Shown here piece after piece: positions 41,778 through 50,304 of a stretch of DNA of 64,000 nucleotides (the first letter of the stretch is position 1; the number at the start of each line of letters is the position of its first letter). The notes under the pieces are model-generated. The model did not search any database. It saw only the letters and a program-made list of their open reading frames with translations, and was not told the DNA's origin. The stretch spans positions 124,001-188,000 of the forward strand of contig OZ247427.1 of the NCBI GenBank assembly GCA_965232815.1, written 5' to 3'. Made by a program: the position numbers and the translations under genes. This DNA is from Bin87 sp026710825. GTDB lineage: Bacteria > Chloroflexota > Dehalococcoidia > Lucifugimonadales > UBA3495.

Positions 41778-43007
41778 CTAGCTGAGCACGTTGCCCATGA
41801 TCAGGGAACTGCCGACCGCCGGCGTGCCCCACCCCATGTTCATGCTGATCTTGGCATCCTGCACCTGTCGGCATCCACCTTCGCTGTAATCGTACGTGTG
41901 GTCTCCCTCCAGCGCGCCGGGACAGTAGTCGTCAACCGTGCCGCGCAGTTGCCGCACGTTCTCGATCACCATGTTCATCCCGTGCGTGTACCCCTCGCAC
42001 AGGTGCCCGCCGCTCAGGTTGTTGGGACGCTTGCCGCCCAGGTTGATGATGCCGCTGGTGACGTAGTCCTTGCCCTCGCCCTTTTCACACCACCCGTAAT
42101 CCTCAAATTGCAGCAGCACCGTGTACGTGAACGCGTCGTAACACCCGGTGATATCAACGTCCTCGTGCTTCACGCCGGCCAGGTCAAACACGCGTGGCCC
42201 GACGTAGTGACCGGCCACCCTGCTGATGGGTCCATGCTGGTAATGGAAATCGCCGCCCGGCTTGGTTCCGCGACCCTGCACTCCCTTGACGTAAATCGGC
42301 TTGTGCTTCAGGTCTCTCGCCCGCTCCGCAGAGGTAACAATCACGCAGGTTGCATTGTCCGTTTCCAGGCAGCAGTCCAGCAGGTGCGCCACCGGCCGGA
42401 TGATCCACCGCGAGTTCATCACGTCGTCCACGGTTACCCGGTGCTTCATCAGCGCCTTGGGGTTGTTGGAGGCATGATTCGAGTGCGCCGCCTTGATGGC
42501 CGCCAAGTCCTCGGACTTCACGCCGTACTCCGCCATGTGCCGCGTGAACGTGTACGAGAACTGCTGCACCGCGCTGATCAGCCCATATGGACGTTTCATC
42601 AAATCCAGCCCGCCGATGGGTGCGGACGCCCGCGCGCCGGTGCCGCCAATGCGTATGTTGGAGTACCCGTTCATCGACCTGAATACCGCCACCACATCGC
42701 ACATTCCAGCCTCAATGGCGCCAATGGCCAGACCCACCAGAGCCTCGGTGGATGATCCACCACCCGAGCAGTCCATGTAAAAGTTGGGCCGGATCCCCAG
42801 GTCGTACTGAATGGACGTGGACGGCGTCGAGTCCCCACCGTGATAACTGAGCATCCCGTCCACGTCGTCGGGCGTCAGTCCCGCGTCGTTCATCGCGTTG
42901 CGGATGGCTTCGGCGCCCATGGCGCGGGTGGTGCGCCCCGAGGCTCGGCTGTACTCGGTCTCGCCGACGCCTACTATGCAATACTTGTCTCGCGGATTAC
43001 CTGCCAT
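41778..43007 (-). CDS. thiolase-like protein (SCP-x/Ltp2 type) without the standard nucleophile
   Basis: 409 residues from ATG 43007 with GGAGGG upstream. It has a thiolase fold: KYCIVGVGETEYSRASGRTT at the start, YMDCSGGGSSTEALVGLAIG around the usual active Cys, and GHLCEGYTHGMNMV near the C-terminus. The nucleophilic Cys position appears as Gly (GGGSS), as in the non-thiolase lipid-transfer-protein branch. The downstream DUF35 partner suggests a retro-aldol enzyme for a CoA-bound side chain or a similar C-C lyase. Not a canonical acetyl-CoA acetyltransferase. Confidence 0.88.
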   Translation of the reverse strand: MAGNPRDKYCIVGVGETEYSRASGRTTRAMGAEAIRNAMNDAGLTPDDVDGMLSYHGGDSTPSTSIQYDLGIRPNFYMDCSGGGSSTEALVGLAIGAIEAGMCDVVAVFRSMNGYSNIRIGGTGARASAPIGGLDLMKRPYGLISAVQQFSYTFTRHMAEYGVKSEDLAAIKAAHSNHASNNPKALMKHRVTVDDVMNSRWIIRPVAHLLDCCLETDNATCVIVTSAERARDLKHKPIYVKGVQGRGTKPGGDFHYQHGPISRVAGHYVGPRVFDLAGVKHEDVDITGCYDAFTYTVLLQFEDYGWCEKGEGKDYVTSGIINLGGKRPNNLSGGHLCEGYTHGMNMVIENVRQLRGTVDDYCPGALEGDHTYDYSEGGCRQVQDAKISMNMGWGTPAVGSSLIMGNVLS

Positions 43008-43152
43008 ATCGTTCCCTCCGGTTGGCTACGGTTTCGCGCCCGCCGGACCAACGGAATCGGCGCGGCGGAGTGACGCTATCACGCTCCCAATAAAAGGGGC
43101 AACCTTTCGGTCACCCCCAACTATTCGCATTACTTGCGCCGCTCGTGAATCC

Positions 43153-43338
43153 AACCGTCATCCCCGCCTTGTGCCGCAATACAGGAAATCCTCAACCCGC
43201 CAGCCCATTCAATCAACCGTCATTCCGGCCTTGAGCCAGAATCAACAAAAATCCTTGCCTGCCAGCCCATGCAATCAACCGTCGTTCCGAAAACCGTCAT
43301 TCCGGCCTTGAGCCGGAATCCAGGGAATCCTCGCCCAT
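43153..43338. repeat. three tandem 62-bp units derived from a CGTCATTCC-type repeat
   Basis: Units start AACCGTC at 43153, 43215 and 43277, exactly 62 bp apart. Each carries CATTCCGGCCTTGAGCC or a diverged form and a CCAGCCCAT-type tail. They fill most of the 385-bp gap (43008-43392) between the thiolase-like gene and trpS, which otherwise shows nothing. Confidence 0.8.
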
Positions 43339-43392
43339 CTGACGTCTGCCCGTAGCCGGATTATCTCAATGGCCGCGGGCATCCCGATTGCG

Positions 43393-44409
43393 TCAGGTGT
43401 ACACCACCTGCATGGCCTGCCGCACGTTCTCAATCGTCTCCCTGGCGATAACGCGCTCCCGCTCCGTACCAGCATTCAGCACGTCCCGCACGTAGTCGGG
43501 ATGCTCCTCGTACCACGCTCGCCGCTCCCGAATGGGCTCCAGGAACCGGTTGATTGCATCGGTGAGTTTCTCTTTGACCTCGCCGTCGCTCACCGTGCCG
43601 GCCGTGTACCGTTCCTTGAGTTCGGCCACCTCGTCCTGGTCATCGTTGAATGCATCGTGATACAGGAACGCCGGATTGTATTCCACCACTCCCGGGTCGG
43701 TGGCGCGCATCCTGGGGTTCTCCCCCGTTATGTCCGACACCATGCGACGCACCCGTTGTTTGACCGCTTCGGGATCGTCGGCCAGATAAACCGCGTTGTT
43801 CAGGCTCTTGCTCATTTTGGCCTGCCCGTCGGTACCCACCAGCCGGGGGATCCTGCCCACTCTCGCCCGTGGCACTGGGAATACCTCGCCGTACAGGCGG
43901 TTGAACCGCCGTGCCACGTTCCGCGTGTACTCGATGTGGGCGACCTGGTCCTCACCCACAGGCACCAGGTGCGCCTTGGGCAGCAGTATGTCCGCCGCCT
44001 GGCTGATGGGATAGTTGAAAAACCCCAGCGTGATGTTCTGGTTTTCGGCCTCCAGTTGCGCCGTTTCCGCCCGCAGCGTCGGATTCTTTTGGTGCTGGTT
44101 CAACGGCATCAGCATCGAGAAGTACATCGTCAGTTCGGCGTGTTCCGGCACGTAACTCTGGATTACGAACGCCGACTTCTCCGGATCCAGCCCCACCGCC
44201 AGCCAGTCGGTCGCCACCTCGATCACCGAGCGTTGTATCAACCCGATGTCGTCCAGGTGGTCCCCCATCGCCTGGTAGTCTGCGATCAGGAAGAAGCACT
44301 CGTACTCGTGCTGCATCTGGATCCAGTTCTCCAGCGCTCCCAGGTAATGCCCCAGGTGCAGTTGCCCGGTGGGCCGCATGCCGGTCAAAATCCGTTGCTG
44401 GTCAGCCAT
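43393..44409 (-). CDS. trpS: tryptophanyl-tRNA synthetase, bacterial type
   Basis: 338 residues from ATG 44409, with AGGAGA upstream. Class I signatures are present: RPTGQLHLGHYLGALENW (HIGH), VGEDQVAHIEYTRNVARRFN, and QAKMSKSLNNAVYLADDPEA (KMSKS). Length matches bacterial TrpRS. It charges tRNA-Trp in the cytoplasm. The gene is the last of the pair with the HD-CM-TrpRS-like fusion gene 65 bp upstream, which ends at 44475. Confidence 0.97.
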   Translation of the reverse strand: MADQQRILTGMRPTGQLHLGHYLGALENWIQMQHEYECFFLIADYQAMGDHLDDIGLIQRSVIEVATDWLAVGLDPEKSAFVIQSYVPEHAELTMYFSMLMPLNQHQKNPTLRAETAQLEAENQNITLGFFNYPISQAADILLPKAHLVPVGEDQVAHIEYTRNVARRFNRLYGEVFPVPRARVGRIPRLVGTDGQAKMSKSLNNAVYLADDPEAVKQRVRRMVSDITGENPRMRATDPGVVEYNPAFLYHDAFNDDQDEVAELKERYTAGTVSDGEVKEKLTDAINRFLEPIRERRAWYEEHPDYVRDVLNAGTERERVIARETIENVRQAMQVVYT

Positions 44410-44474
44410 CGTGGGTTATCTCCTGTTCTCTACCACCAGAAATTGCGCCGTAAGACTGCGGGCGCGCCGTCGCC

Positions 44475-46697
44475 TTAGTCTGCGGACGTCGGCAGTCCCG
44501 CGGAACCGCGCGCTGCACGTACCGTCGCTGCGGGCAACTCATCCCGTTTCTGTCGTTGCCGCTCGAGATATTCTAGCAGTTTGTCCGCCGCCATCCCCTT
44601 GCACTCTCCGCACAGCAGTTCACCCGATCGGCACTGCTGCTGCAAAGCCGCGTATTCTTCTGCTCCCGAAGTACAGTGGAATGCGTGCAGGCTGGACACG
44701 CTGCAAACCCGCGGGTCCGGGTTTCCTCCCAACTCCCGCTGTTCCTCCAGCGTCCGCCGCCCGCCGGTATACGCCCTCCCGATCCGACGCCGAATGTCTG
44801 CCGGCGGATCATCATACGCGATCCGACCCTGCGGCACGGCATTGGTCATCACCTCCACCGCGCTGCCCGTGCTCGGATCGTCGTACATCGTCAGGTTCCG
44901 CATCATCCGCAGGTACAGCGCCGATGGCCTGATAAACCCAAACTGGTCGGCGATGTTCCGTGCCATGCGCACATACACGTCGCCGCTGATGCCGTCAATC
45001 ACCAGTGTTCGGCACGGCCCGCCTGACAACGGTTCCTGCACGTGCAGAATGTTGGCCAGCCGCAGCAGCGGCAGGAATGTGTCGGTCGCGCTGCTGCTCA
45101 ACCGCAGTCCCAACGCCGAGTTGAGCATACTGAGCGGCGTCGCACCCCCCAGGGTAAAAGCAGTCTCCACCAGCGTCGGGCGGTCCAACTGCATGTAGGC
45201 GTCGGTAGCCTCCAGGTCCAGTCCGATCCCCGCCAGCGTCAACAGTCGGTCCGCAACCTGGCGCCGCGCCTCCTCCCGCGAATCCGATTCATTGCGGAAC
45301 CCCAGCACGATTTCAGCGCCAAGGGACTGGAAATAGACCAGCAGGTTCCCCAACGCGCCGTATCCCAGGTGCATTGGGCCATCCGTGGGCATGGCGGCGA
45401 TGACCTTGCAGTGCTGCCCGTCGGTCAGGGCCTGCATGAACAGGTCGGCGTCCCGACTGCCCACGATCTGCCCGGTCAGGATGTACGGATGCGGCGATTC
45501 AAACCACTGGGCAAAATATTGTCGGTGCTCGTCCCACGCTTCGTTGAGCCCGGTGACGCGGAATTCCTTGATCAGTTCGTTCTCGCGCGCCAGCGGTTGA
45601 TCGCCGCTCCTCACCATCATGGACGGAATCGCGATGTCGGCCTCATCAACGCGCGTTTCCGGCGAGTCCGCATCCAGAATCGAGCCGTGCAGCCGGCTCA
45701 ACCGCTGCGCGATGTCGTTCAGCGTCCTTTCCTGCACCTCGCGCGCGTTCGACAACAGCAGCCGCGCGATGTCCTCCGCAGTCTCCGAGGACAACCCGAG
45801 CTGCCTCGCCTTGCGCCGCGCCCCCACGAACAGGTTCTCCTCCACCGCCGGCTTGTGGATGGTGTCGCTCTCCAGGTACTTCTCCGCCGCCACGTTCCGC
45901 GACGCCTCAATCCGGTCGTGGGTCAACTCCAGGATGCGGTCGTGGCTGCCCGATATTATCGACCTCTGCTGGCCTCGATATTCCGCGTACGGAAACCCGC
46001 CGGCCGGCATTTCCGACCGGACCAACATGGGATCCTCACCCTTCAACAGCCGCTCGACTCCTCGCTGTATGTCCGCGACCTCGGTCAAACGCCGCCACTC
46101 GGGTGGAACCAGCGTCGATTCATCGCCATCCAACCAGACGGCCAAACTCGCCATCCGCGAGTCGAATATCTCCAACGCGGCAGGGATGGTCAGAAACGGC
46201 CTCATACCCAGTGCCGGAATTAGGCATTCGCGGCGATACTCGAACGCGTAATCTTCTCTGGACCTTCCCTCCGAGGGAGCGTCGCTATGGTAATCAGCGT
46301 GCCGCTCGATGCTCGCCAAGTCCAGCTGCGCGGCATGCCAGAGTATCCTCCCGTTGACGTCCTCCGTGGTCGGTTCCCACCCGCAGCGGATGGTGTTGGA
46401 TACCGCCGCAACCAGCGTTTCCGGCGCTCCGGCTCCCCTCAGCCAGACCGCGGCGATTGCGGCGGACGCATCGGGACGATGGGGGTCGTCGGGACCGCCC
46501 GCCAGATGAAACAGCGCCGCCAGGCTCAATACGGCCGCGTCTGCGTCCTCACCCGATGCGCTGATCAGCTCAGCTGCATTCGCAGCGATCCGACGGGCGG
46601 CCGGCAGTCCCTGCGCGTCGGGATGACCCGAGTAGGTCGCCGCCAGCGAGGCGGCCAGTCGGTGAGCGTCGGGCGTGTACTGCTGGGCGGTTGTCAT
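44475..46697 (-). CDS. tripartite protein: HD-like, AroQ chorismate-mutase-like and archaeal-type TrpRS-like domains
   Basis: 740 residues from ATG 46697. Residues about 50-170 follow an HD fold but metal ligands are lost (ALFHLAGG for HD; ILWHAAQLD for DADRLD). Residues 245-325 match AroQ chorismate mutase; aligned to E. coli PheA numbering, Arg11, Arg28, Lys39, Glu52 and Gln88 correspond to R245, R262, K273, E286 and Q322, while Asp48 and Arg51 become K282 and V285. Residues about 370-715 match archaeal/eukaryotic TrpRS, including TGGRRTLEEQRELGGNPDP and CRSGELLCGECK. The HIGH motif is HLGY (443-446) and the KMSAS position reads VMTNA. Charging activity is doubtful; a regulatory or ligand-sensing role is inference. 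It is 65 bp upstream of trpS. Confidence 0.82.
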   Translation of the reverse strand: MTTAQQYTPDAHRLAASLAATYSGHPDAQGLPAARRIAANAAELISASGEDADAAVLSLAALFHLAGGPDDPHRPDASAAIAAVWLRGAGAPETLVAAVSNTIRCGWEPTTEDVNGRILWHAAQLDLASIERHADYHSDAPSEGRSREDYAFEYRRECLIPALGMRPFLTIPAALEIFDSRMASLAVWLDGDESTLVPPEWRRLTEVADIQRGVERLLKGEDPMLVRSEMPAGGFPYAEYRGQQRSIISGSHDRILELTHDRIEASRNVAAEKYLESDTIHKPAVEENLFVGARRKARQLGLSSETAEDIARLLLSNAREVQERTLNDIAQRLSRLHGSILDADSPETRVDEADIAIPSMMVRSGDQPLARENELIKEFRVTGLNEAWDEHRQYFAQWFESPHPYILTGQIVGSRDADLFMQALTDGQHCKVIAAMPTDGPMHLGYGALGNLLVYFQSLGAEIVLGFRNESDSREEARRQVADRLLTLAGIGLDLEATDAYMQLDRPTLVETAFTLGGATPLSMLNSALGLRLSSSATDTFLPLLRLANILHVQEPLSGGPCRTLVIDGISGDVYVRMARNIADQFGFIRPSALYLRMMRNLTMYDDPSTGSAVEVMTNAVPQGRIAYDDPPADIRRRIGRAYTGGRRTLEEQRELGGNPDPRVCSVSSLHAFHCTSGAEEYAALQQQCRSGELLCGECKGMAADKLLEYLERQRQKRDELPAATVRAARGSAGLPTSAD

Positions 46698-46779
46698 CGC
46701 CGGTATTCATGCTGCAATCAGGTAGGATTGCAACATAATACCAGCAAAGTCGGCGGCGGAACGCAGTCCGCTCCACCTA

Positions 46780-47460
46780 TCAGGAACCCAGCCGTTCCAG
46801 GAATCGGGCAACCGCCGCATTCACCGCTTCCGGCTGTTCCAGCGTCACGAAATGGCCGGAGTTCGGCACCACCACGACTTCCGCGTTCTGCAGTTCCCGA
46901 CCCAAGTACTCGGCGTACCTCACCGGCGTCATCACGTCGTCAGCCCCCACTATCACCAGCGACGGTAGGGCAATCTCTTTGATCCGTTCCATCACGTCGA
47001 ACTTGTCGCAGCACGCCAGGTCGTTGTGCTCAACCATCGGTCCGGATTGCAACGCGCGCTCCGCCAACTGCGGGGCCATCTGCGCGTTGATCGCCTGGTA
47101 GTACCCGGGAGCCTCCGAGCACCATTGGGCGTCATCCAGGCATCGGTTCAGGTAATCCGGATGCACGCGCAATCGCCCGCCCGTCCCGATCAGCACCAAT
47201 CCCGCCAGGTCCTCGGGAAACCTCAGCGCGTAGTCCAGCGCGATCGCACCGCCCATCGAGTGCCCGAACAACACGAATGGAGGGTAACCCTTGCCAGTCG
47301 CATACTCCCGGAGCCAGTCTACGTAACCGCCAATGCTGTCCCGAGCCTCCCCTTCCGGATGTCCCGGCAGGTTCACCGCATCGGAGTTGTCAAACGCTTC
47401 TGTCTGATAATGGTAGGTCAACTCATTCTGGCCGGAGCCATGAACCATCACTAACTGCAT
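46780..47460 (-). CDS. alpha/beta-hydrolase
   Basis: 226 residues from ATG 47460 (AGGA 9 nt upstream); a TTG at 47469 would add three residues. Nucleophile elbow FVLFGHSMGGAIALDYALRF, acid in VIVGADDVMTPVRYAEYLGR, and His in VVVPNSGHFVTLEQPEAVNA are all present. Similar to small cytosolic hydrolases of the MenH/PcaD type, but no pathway is indicated. It lies between gyrA and the fusion gene, in the same direction; a candidate -10 (46735-46740, TATTAT on the minus strand) lies before the fusion gene. Confidence 0.88.
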   Translation of the reverse strand: MQLVMVHGSGQNELTYHYQTEAFDNSDAVNLPGHPEGEARDSIGGYVDWLREYATGKGYPPFVLFGHSMGGAIALDYALRFPEDLAGLVLIGTGGRLRVHPDYLNRCLDDAQWCSEAPGYYQAINAQMAPQLAERALQSGPMVEHNDLACCDKFDVMERIKEIALPSLVIVGADDVMTPVRYAEYLGRELQNAEVVVVPNSGHFVTLEQPEAVNAAVARFLERLGS

Positions 47461-47498
47461 TGAACTCAATCCTGAAAATTTTGGGGGCTATAACACGC

Positions 47499-47524
47499 GA
47501 AGGGGCGCGGTTCAGCGCCCCTTC
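47499..47524 (-). terminator. hairpin after gyrA
   Basis: Perfect 10-bp arms GAAGGGGCGC (47499-47508) and GCGCCCCTTC (47515-47524), 6-nt loop, 20 nt past the gyrA stop. No long T-run follows, so the strength is uncertain. Confidence 0.6.
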
Positions 47525-47544
47525 ATCGATTGCTAGGTCGCAGA

Positions 47545-50304
47545 CTACAGGAGTGGCGCCTGCCCGTTGGTGTGAGCCTGCGGCTCATCGCCATCGTCGT
47601 CGTCGTCCGCGTCATCCGGAAGTTCGGCCTCACCCGCGTCGTCGGGCATTTCGGCCTCGTCCAATTCCGACTCTTCCTCATCGTATTGGCTGTCGGCCAC
47701 CGCCGCCACGGCTTCAGCCTCCGCCAGCGCGGAACCTGCGGGCTCCGTGCCGTTCTGACGCGTCGGGTCATCTTGGCTGTAATCGTTCGCGCGGAAACAG
47801 TAGATCGACACTACGCTGTCATCCCCGCTGCGCTCGCGCCAGATGATCACTCCCTTGGTCTGCCGCGTGTTCACCACCTTGACCTCGGATAGGTTGATCC
47901 GTACCACCTGCCCTTGCGACGAGATTATGAAGACCTCGTGGCCCTCCTCCTCGTTCATGTCCGCGGAGTTCACCACCTTGGCATCCACCACCGGGCCGGT
48001 GGGCTTGTCGCTCTGGTCCACGGCAAACGTCTTTACGCCCATCCCGCCGCGATTCGTCTCCCGGTACACTGCCTCGCCCTTGCTGTTATACAGCGGCGTG
48101 GCCTTGCCGTAGCCCTTTTCGCTCACCACCAACAGGTACTCGTCCTCGGGGTTGTTCACCACGTCCATCGCCACCACACGGTCCTTACCCCCGAACTCGT
48201 CCTTGAAACGCATCCCGATCACGCCCGAAGCGTTGCGGTTCCGCTCCGGGATGCTGCTCACCGGACACAGAAGCGCCTGCCCCTGCTCCGTTACCATCAC
48301 GATTGACGCGTCGCTCGCCACCGGGCGCACGGCGATCAGTTCGTCGCCATCCTGTGTCTTCATGGCTATCAGGCCGGACTTGCGCAGGTTTTTGAGTTGG
48401 CCGGGCCGCAGCGCGTTCAGCCGCCCCTGTCGGGTCGCAAAGATATACAGGCTGTTGTATTCATCCCTGCTTGCCGGCAGCATCGTCTGCACCTGCTCGC
48501 CGGGTTGCAGCGGAATCAGGTTCACCAGCAGCGTCCCCCGCGCCGTCCGACCGCTGTCGTTCGGCGTCTCGTAAACGTTCAGGGGATACACCCTGCCCTT
48601 GTTCGTGAAGAACAGCAGTTGGTCGTGGGTGTTCACCACCGCGATCTGCATCACCGCGTCGTCGTCCCGGTTGTTCGCCCCACGCACGCCCTTGCCGCCC
48701 CGCCGCTGAGTGCGGTACGTGTTGATCGGAACCCGCTTGATGTATCCGCGCTGGCTCAGCGTCACCACCACGTCTTCCTGCACGATGAACTGCTCTATGG
48801 ACTGCTCTTGCAGTTCCTCGGGAATAATCACCGTGCGCCGTCCGTTGGCGTGCTTGCGCTTGACCTCGCGGGTTTCCTTCTTGATCTCGTTCCGGATCTT
48901 CTGCGGGTTCTGCAGCAGGTCCTCCAGCTCGGCGATCGTGGCCAGCAGGTCGTTATACTCCTCGTCCAGCCTCTGCCGCTCCAACGCAGCCAGCCGGCGC
49001 AACTGCATATCCAGGATGGCCTGCGCCTGGATCTCGGTGAGGTCGAAAGTCTGCACCAGGTTGTTGCGCGCCGTTTCCACGTCTTGGCTGTTGCGGATGG
49101 TCTCGATGATCGCGTCGATGGCATCAAGCGCCTTGAGCAACCCCTCCACAATATGCGCCCGGTCGCGCGCCCGTCCCAACTGATACTCGGTCCGCCGCCG
49201 GATCACGTCCTCTCGGTGCAGTACGAAGTTCCGGATCAGTTCCTTGAGCGAAAGTTCCTGCGGTTGCCCGTCCACCAACGCCAGCATGATGGCGTTGAAC
49301 GATGACCGCAGCGCCGTCCGCTTGAAAAGGTTGTTCAGGATCACCGTGGCTTGGGCATTCCTCGAAAGCTCAATCACCACCCGGATCCCGCGTCGGTCGG
49401 ATTCGTCTCGGATGTCGGAGATCCCAACCAGTGTCTTGTCCCTGACCAGACCCGCGATCTTCTCCACCATCGTCGCCTTGTTGACCTGGAAAGGCAGTTC
49501 GCTGACCACGATGCGTTGGCGGTTGTTCCGCATCTCCTCGATCTCGGTCACCGCCTCCATCACAACCCGTCCCCGTCCGGTGGCGTACATGTCCCGGATG
49601 CCCGACACGCCGCGTATGCGTGCCGACGTCGGGAAGTCCGGCCCCGGCACGATCGCCATCAGTTGGTCCACGTCGCAATCCGGATGATCGATCACGTGGC
49701 AAACCGCGTCGCAGATTTCGCCCAGGTTGTGCGGAGGCATGTTGGTCGCCATACCCACCGCGATGCCCGACGATCCGTTGACCAACAGGTTCGGCATCCT
49801 CGACGGAAGCACTCGTGGCTCCTTGATCGAGTCGTCGAAGTTGTCGGAATAATTCACCGTCTGCTGGTCGATATCCGCCAGCATTTCATCCGCGATCGCA
49901 GTCAATCGCGCCTCGGTGTAGCGCATCGCGGCCGGCGGGTCGCCGTCGATGCTGCCAAAGTTCCCCTGGCCGTCTATCAGCGGCGCCCGCATCGAGAACG
50001 GTTGGGCCATCCGCACCAGCGCGTCATACACCGATGCGTCCCCGTGGGGGTGGAACTTGCCCAGCACTTCGCCCACGATCCGCGCGCTCTTGCGATACTG
50101 GCTCCCGGGGCGGATCCCCATGTCGTGCATGGCGTAGAGAATGCGCCTCTGCACCGGCTTCAGGCCGTCCCGCACGTCCGGCAACGCACGGGAAACGATG
50201 ACTGACATGGCGTACGAGAGGTACGATTCGCGCATCTCGTCCTGGATCGGACGCGGTGTGGAATCTCCTCCGGTCTGCGGCGGGGGTGGGGGTGCTGTGG
50301 TCAT
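47545..50304 (-). CDS. gyrA: DNA gyrase subunit A
   Basis: 919 residues. The start ATG at 50302-50304 overlaps the stop of the upstream gene (ATGA). N-terminal topoisomerase IIA domain: SYLSYAMSVIVSRALPDVRD, QRRILYAMHDMG, HPHGDASVYDALVRMAQPFS, and the catalytic Tyr in AAMRYTEARLTAIAD. The GyrA-box is RTQRRGGKGVRGAN, which marks gyrase rather than topoisomerase IV. The last 45 residues are an acidic tail. No gyrB gene lies in the window. The coupling to a glutamine-amidotransferase-like gene is unusual. Confidence 0.97.
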   Translation of the reverse strand: MTTAPPPPPQTGGDSTPRPIQDEMRESYLSYAMSVIVSRALPDVRDGLKPVQRRILYAMHDMGIRPGSQYRKSARIVGEVLGKFHPHGDASVYDALVRMAQPFSMRAPLIDGQGNFGSIDGDPPAAMRYTEARLTAIADEMLADIDQQTVNYSDNFDDSIKEPRVLPSRMPNLLVNGSSGIAVGMATNMPPHNLGEICDAVCHVIDHPDCDVDQLMAIVPGPDFPTSARIRGVSGIRDMYATGRGRVVMEAVTEIEEMRNNRQRIVVSELPFQVNKATMVEKIAGLVRDKTLVGISDIRDESDRRGIRVVIELSRNAQATVILNNLFKRTALRSSFNAIMLALVDGQPQELSLKELIRNFVLHREDVIRRRTEYQLGRARDRAHIVEGLLKALDAIDAIIETIRNSQDVETARNNLVQTFDLTEIQAQAILDMQLRRLAALERQRLDEEYNDLLATIAELEDLLQNPQKIRNEIKKETREVKRKHANGRRTVIIPEELQEQSIEQFIVQEDVVVTLSQRGYIKRVPINTYRTQRRGGKGVRGANNRDDDAVMQIAVVNTHDQLLFFTNKGRVYPLNVYETPNDSGRTARGTLLVNLIPLQPGEQVQTMLPASRDEYNSLYIFATRQGRLNALRPGQLKNLRKSGLIAMKTQDGDELIAVRPVASDASIVMVTEQGQALLCPVSSIPERNRNASGVIGMRFKDEFGGKDRVVAMDVVNNPEDEYLLVVSEKGYGKATPLYNSKGEAVYRETNRGGMGVKTFAVDQSDKPTGPVVDAKVVNSADMNEEEGHEVFIISSQGQVVRINLSEVKVVNTRQTKGVIIWRERSGDDSVVSIYCFRANDYSQDDPTRQNGTEPAGSALAEAEAVAAVADSQYDEEESELDEAEMPDDAGEAELPDDADDDDDGDEPQAHTNGQAPLL

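Noticed and set aside
43153..43338. Tandem repeats as a CRISPR array
   Set aside because: Units are 62 bp and diverged, with no identical repeats separated by unique spacers, and no cas genes lie nearby.
44410..44474. T-box or leader-peptide control before trpS
   Set aside because: The 65-bp gap is too short for a T-box and shows neither the T-box sequence nor a Trp-rich leader frame.
47545..50304. Topoisomerase IV subunit (parC)
   Set aside because: The GyrA-box QRRGGKG and overall length support gyrase.
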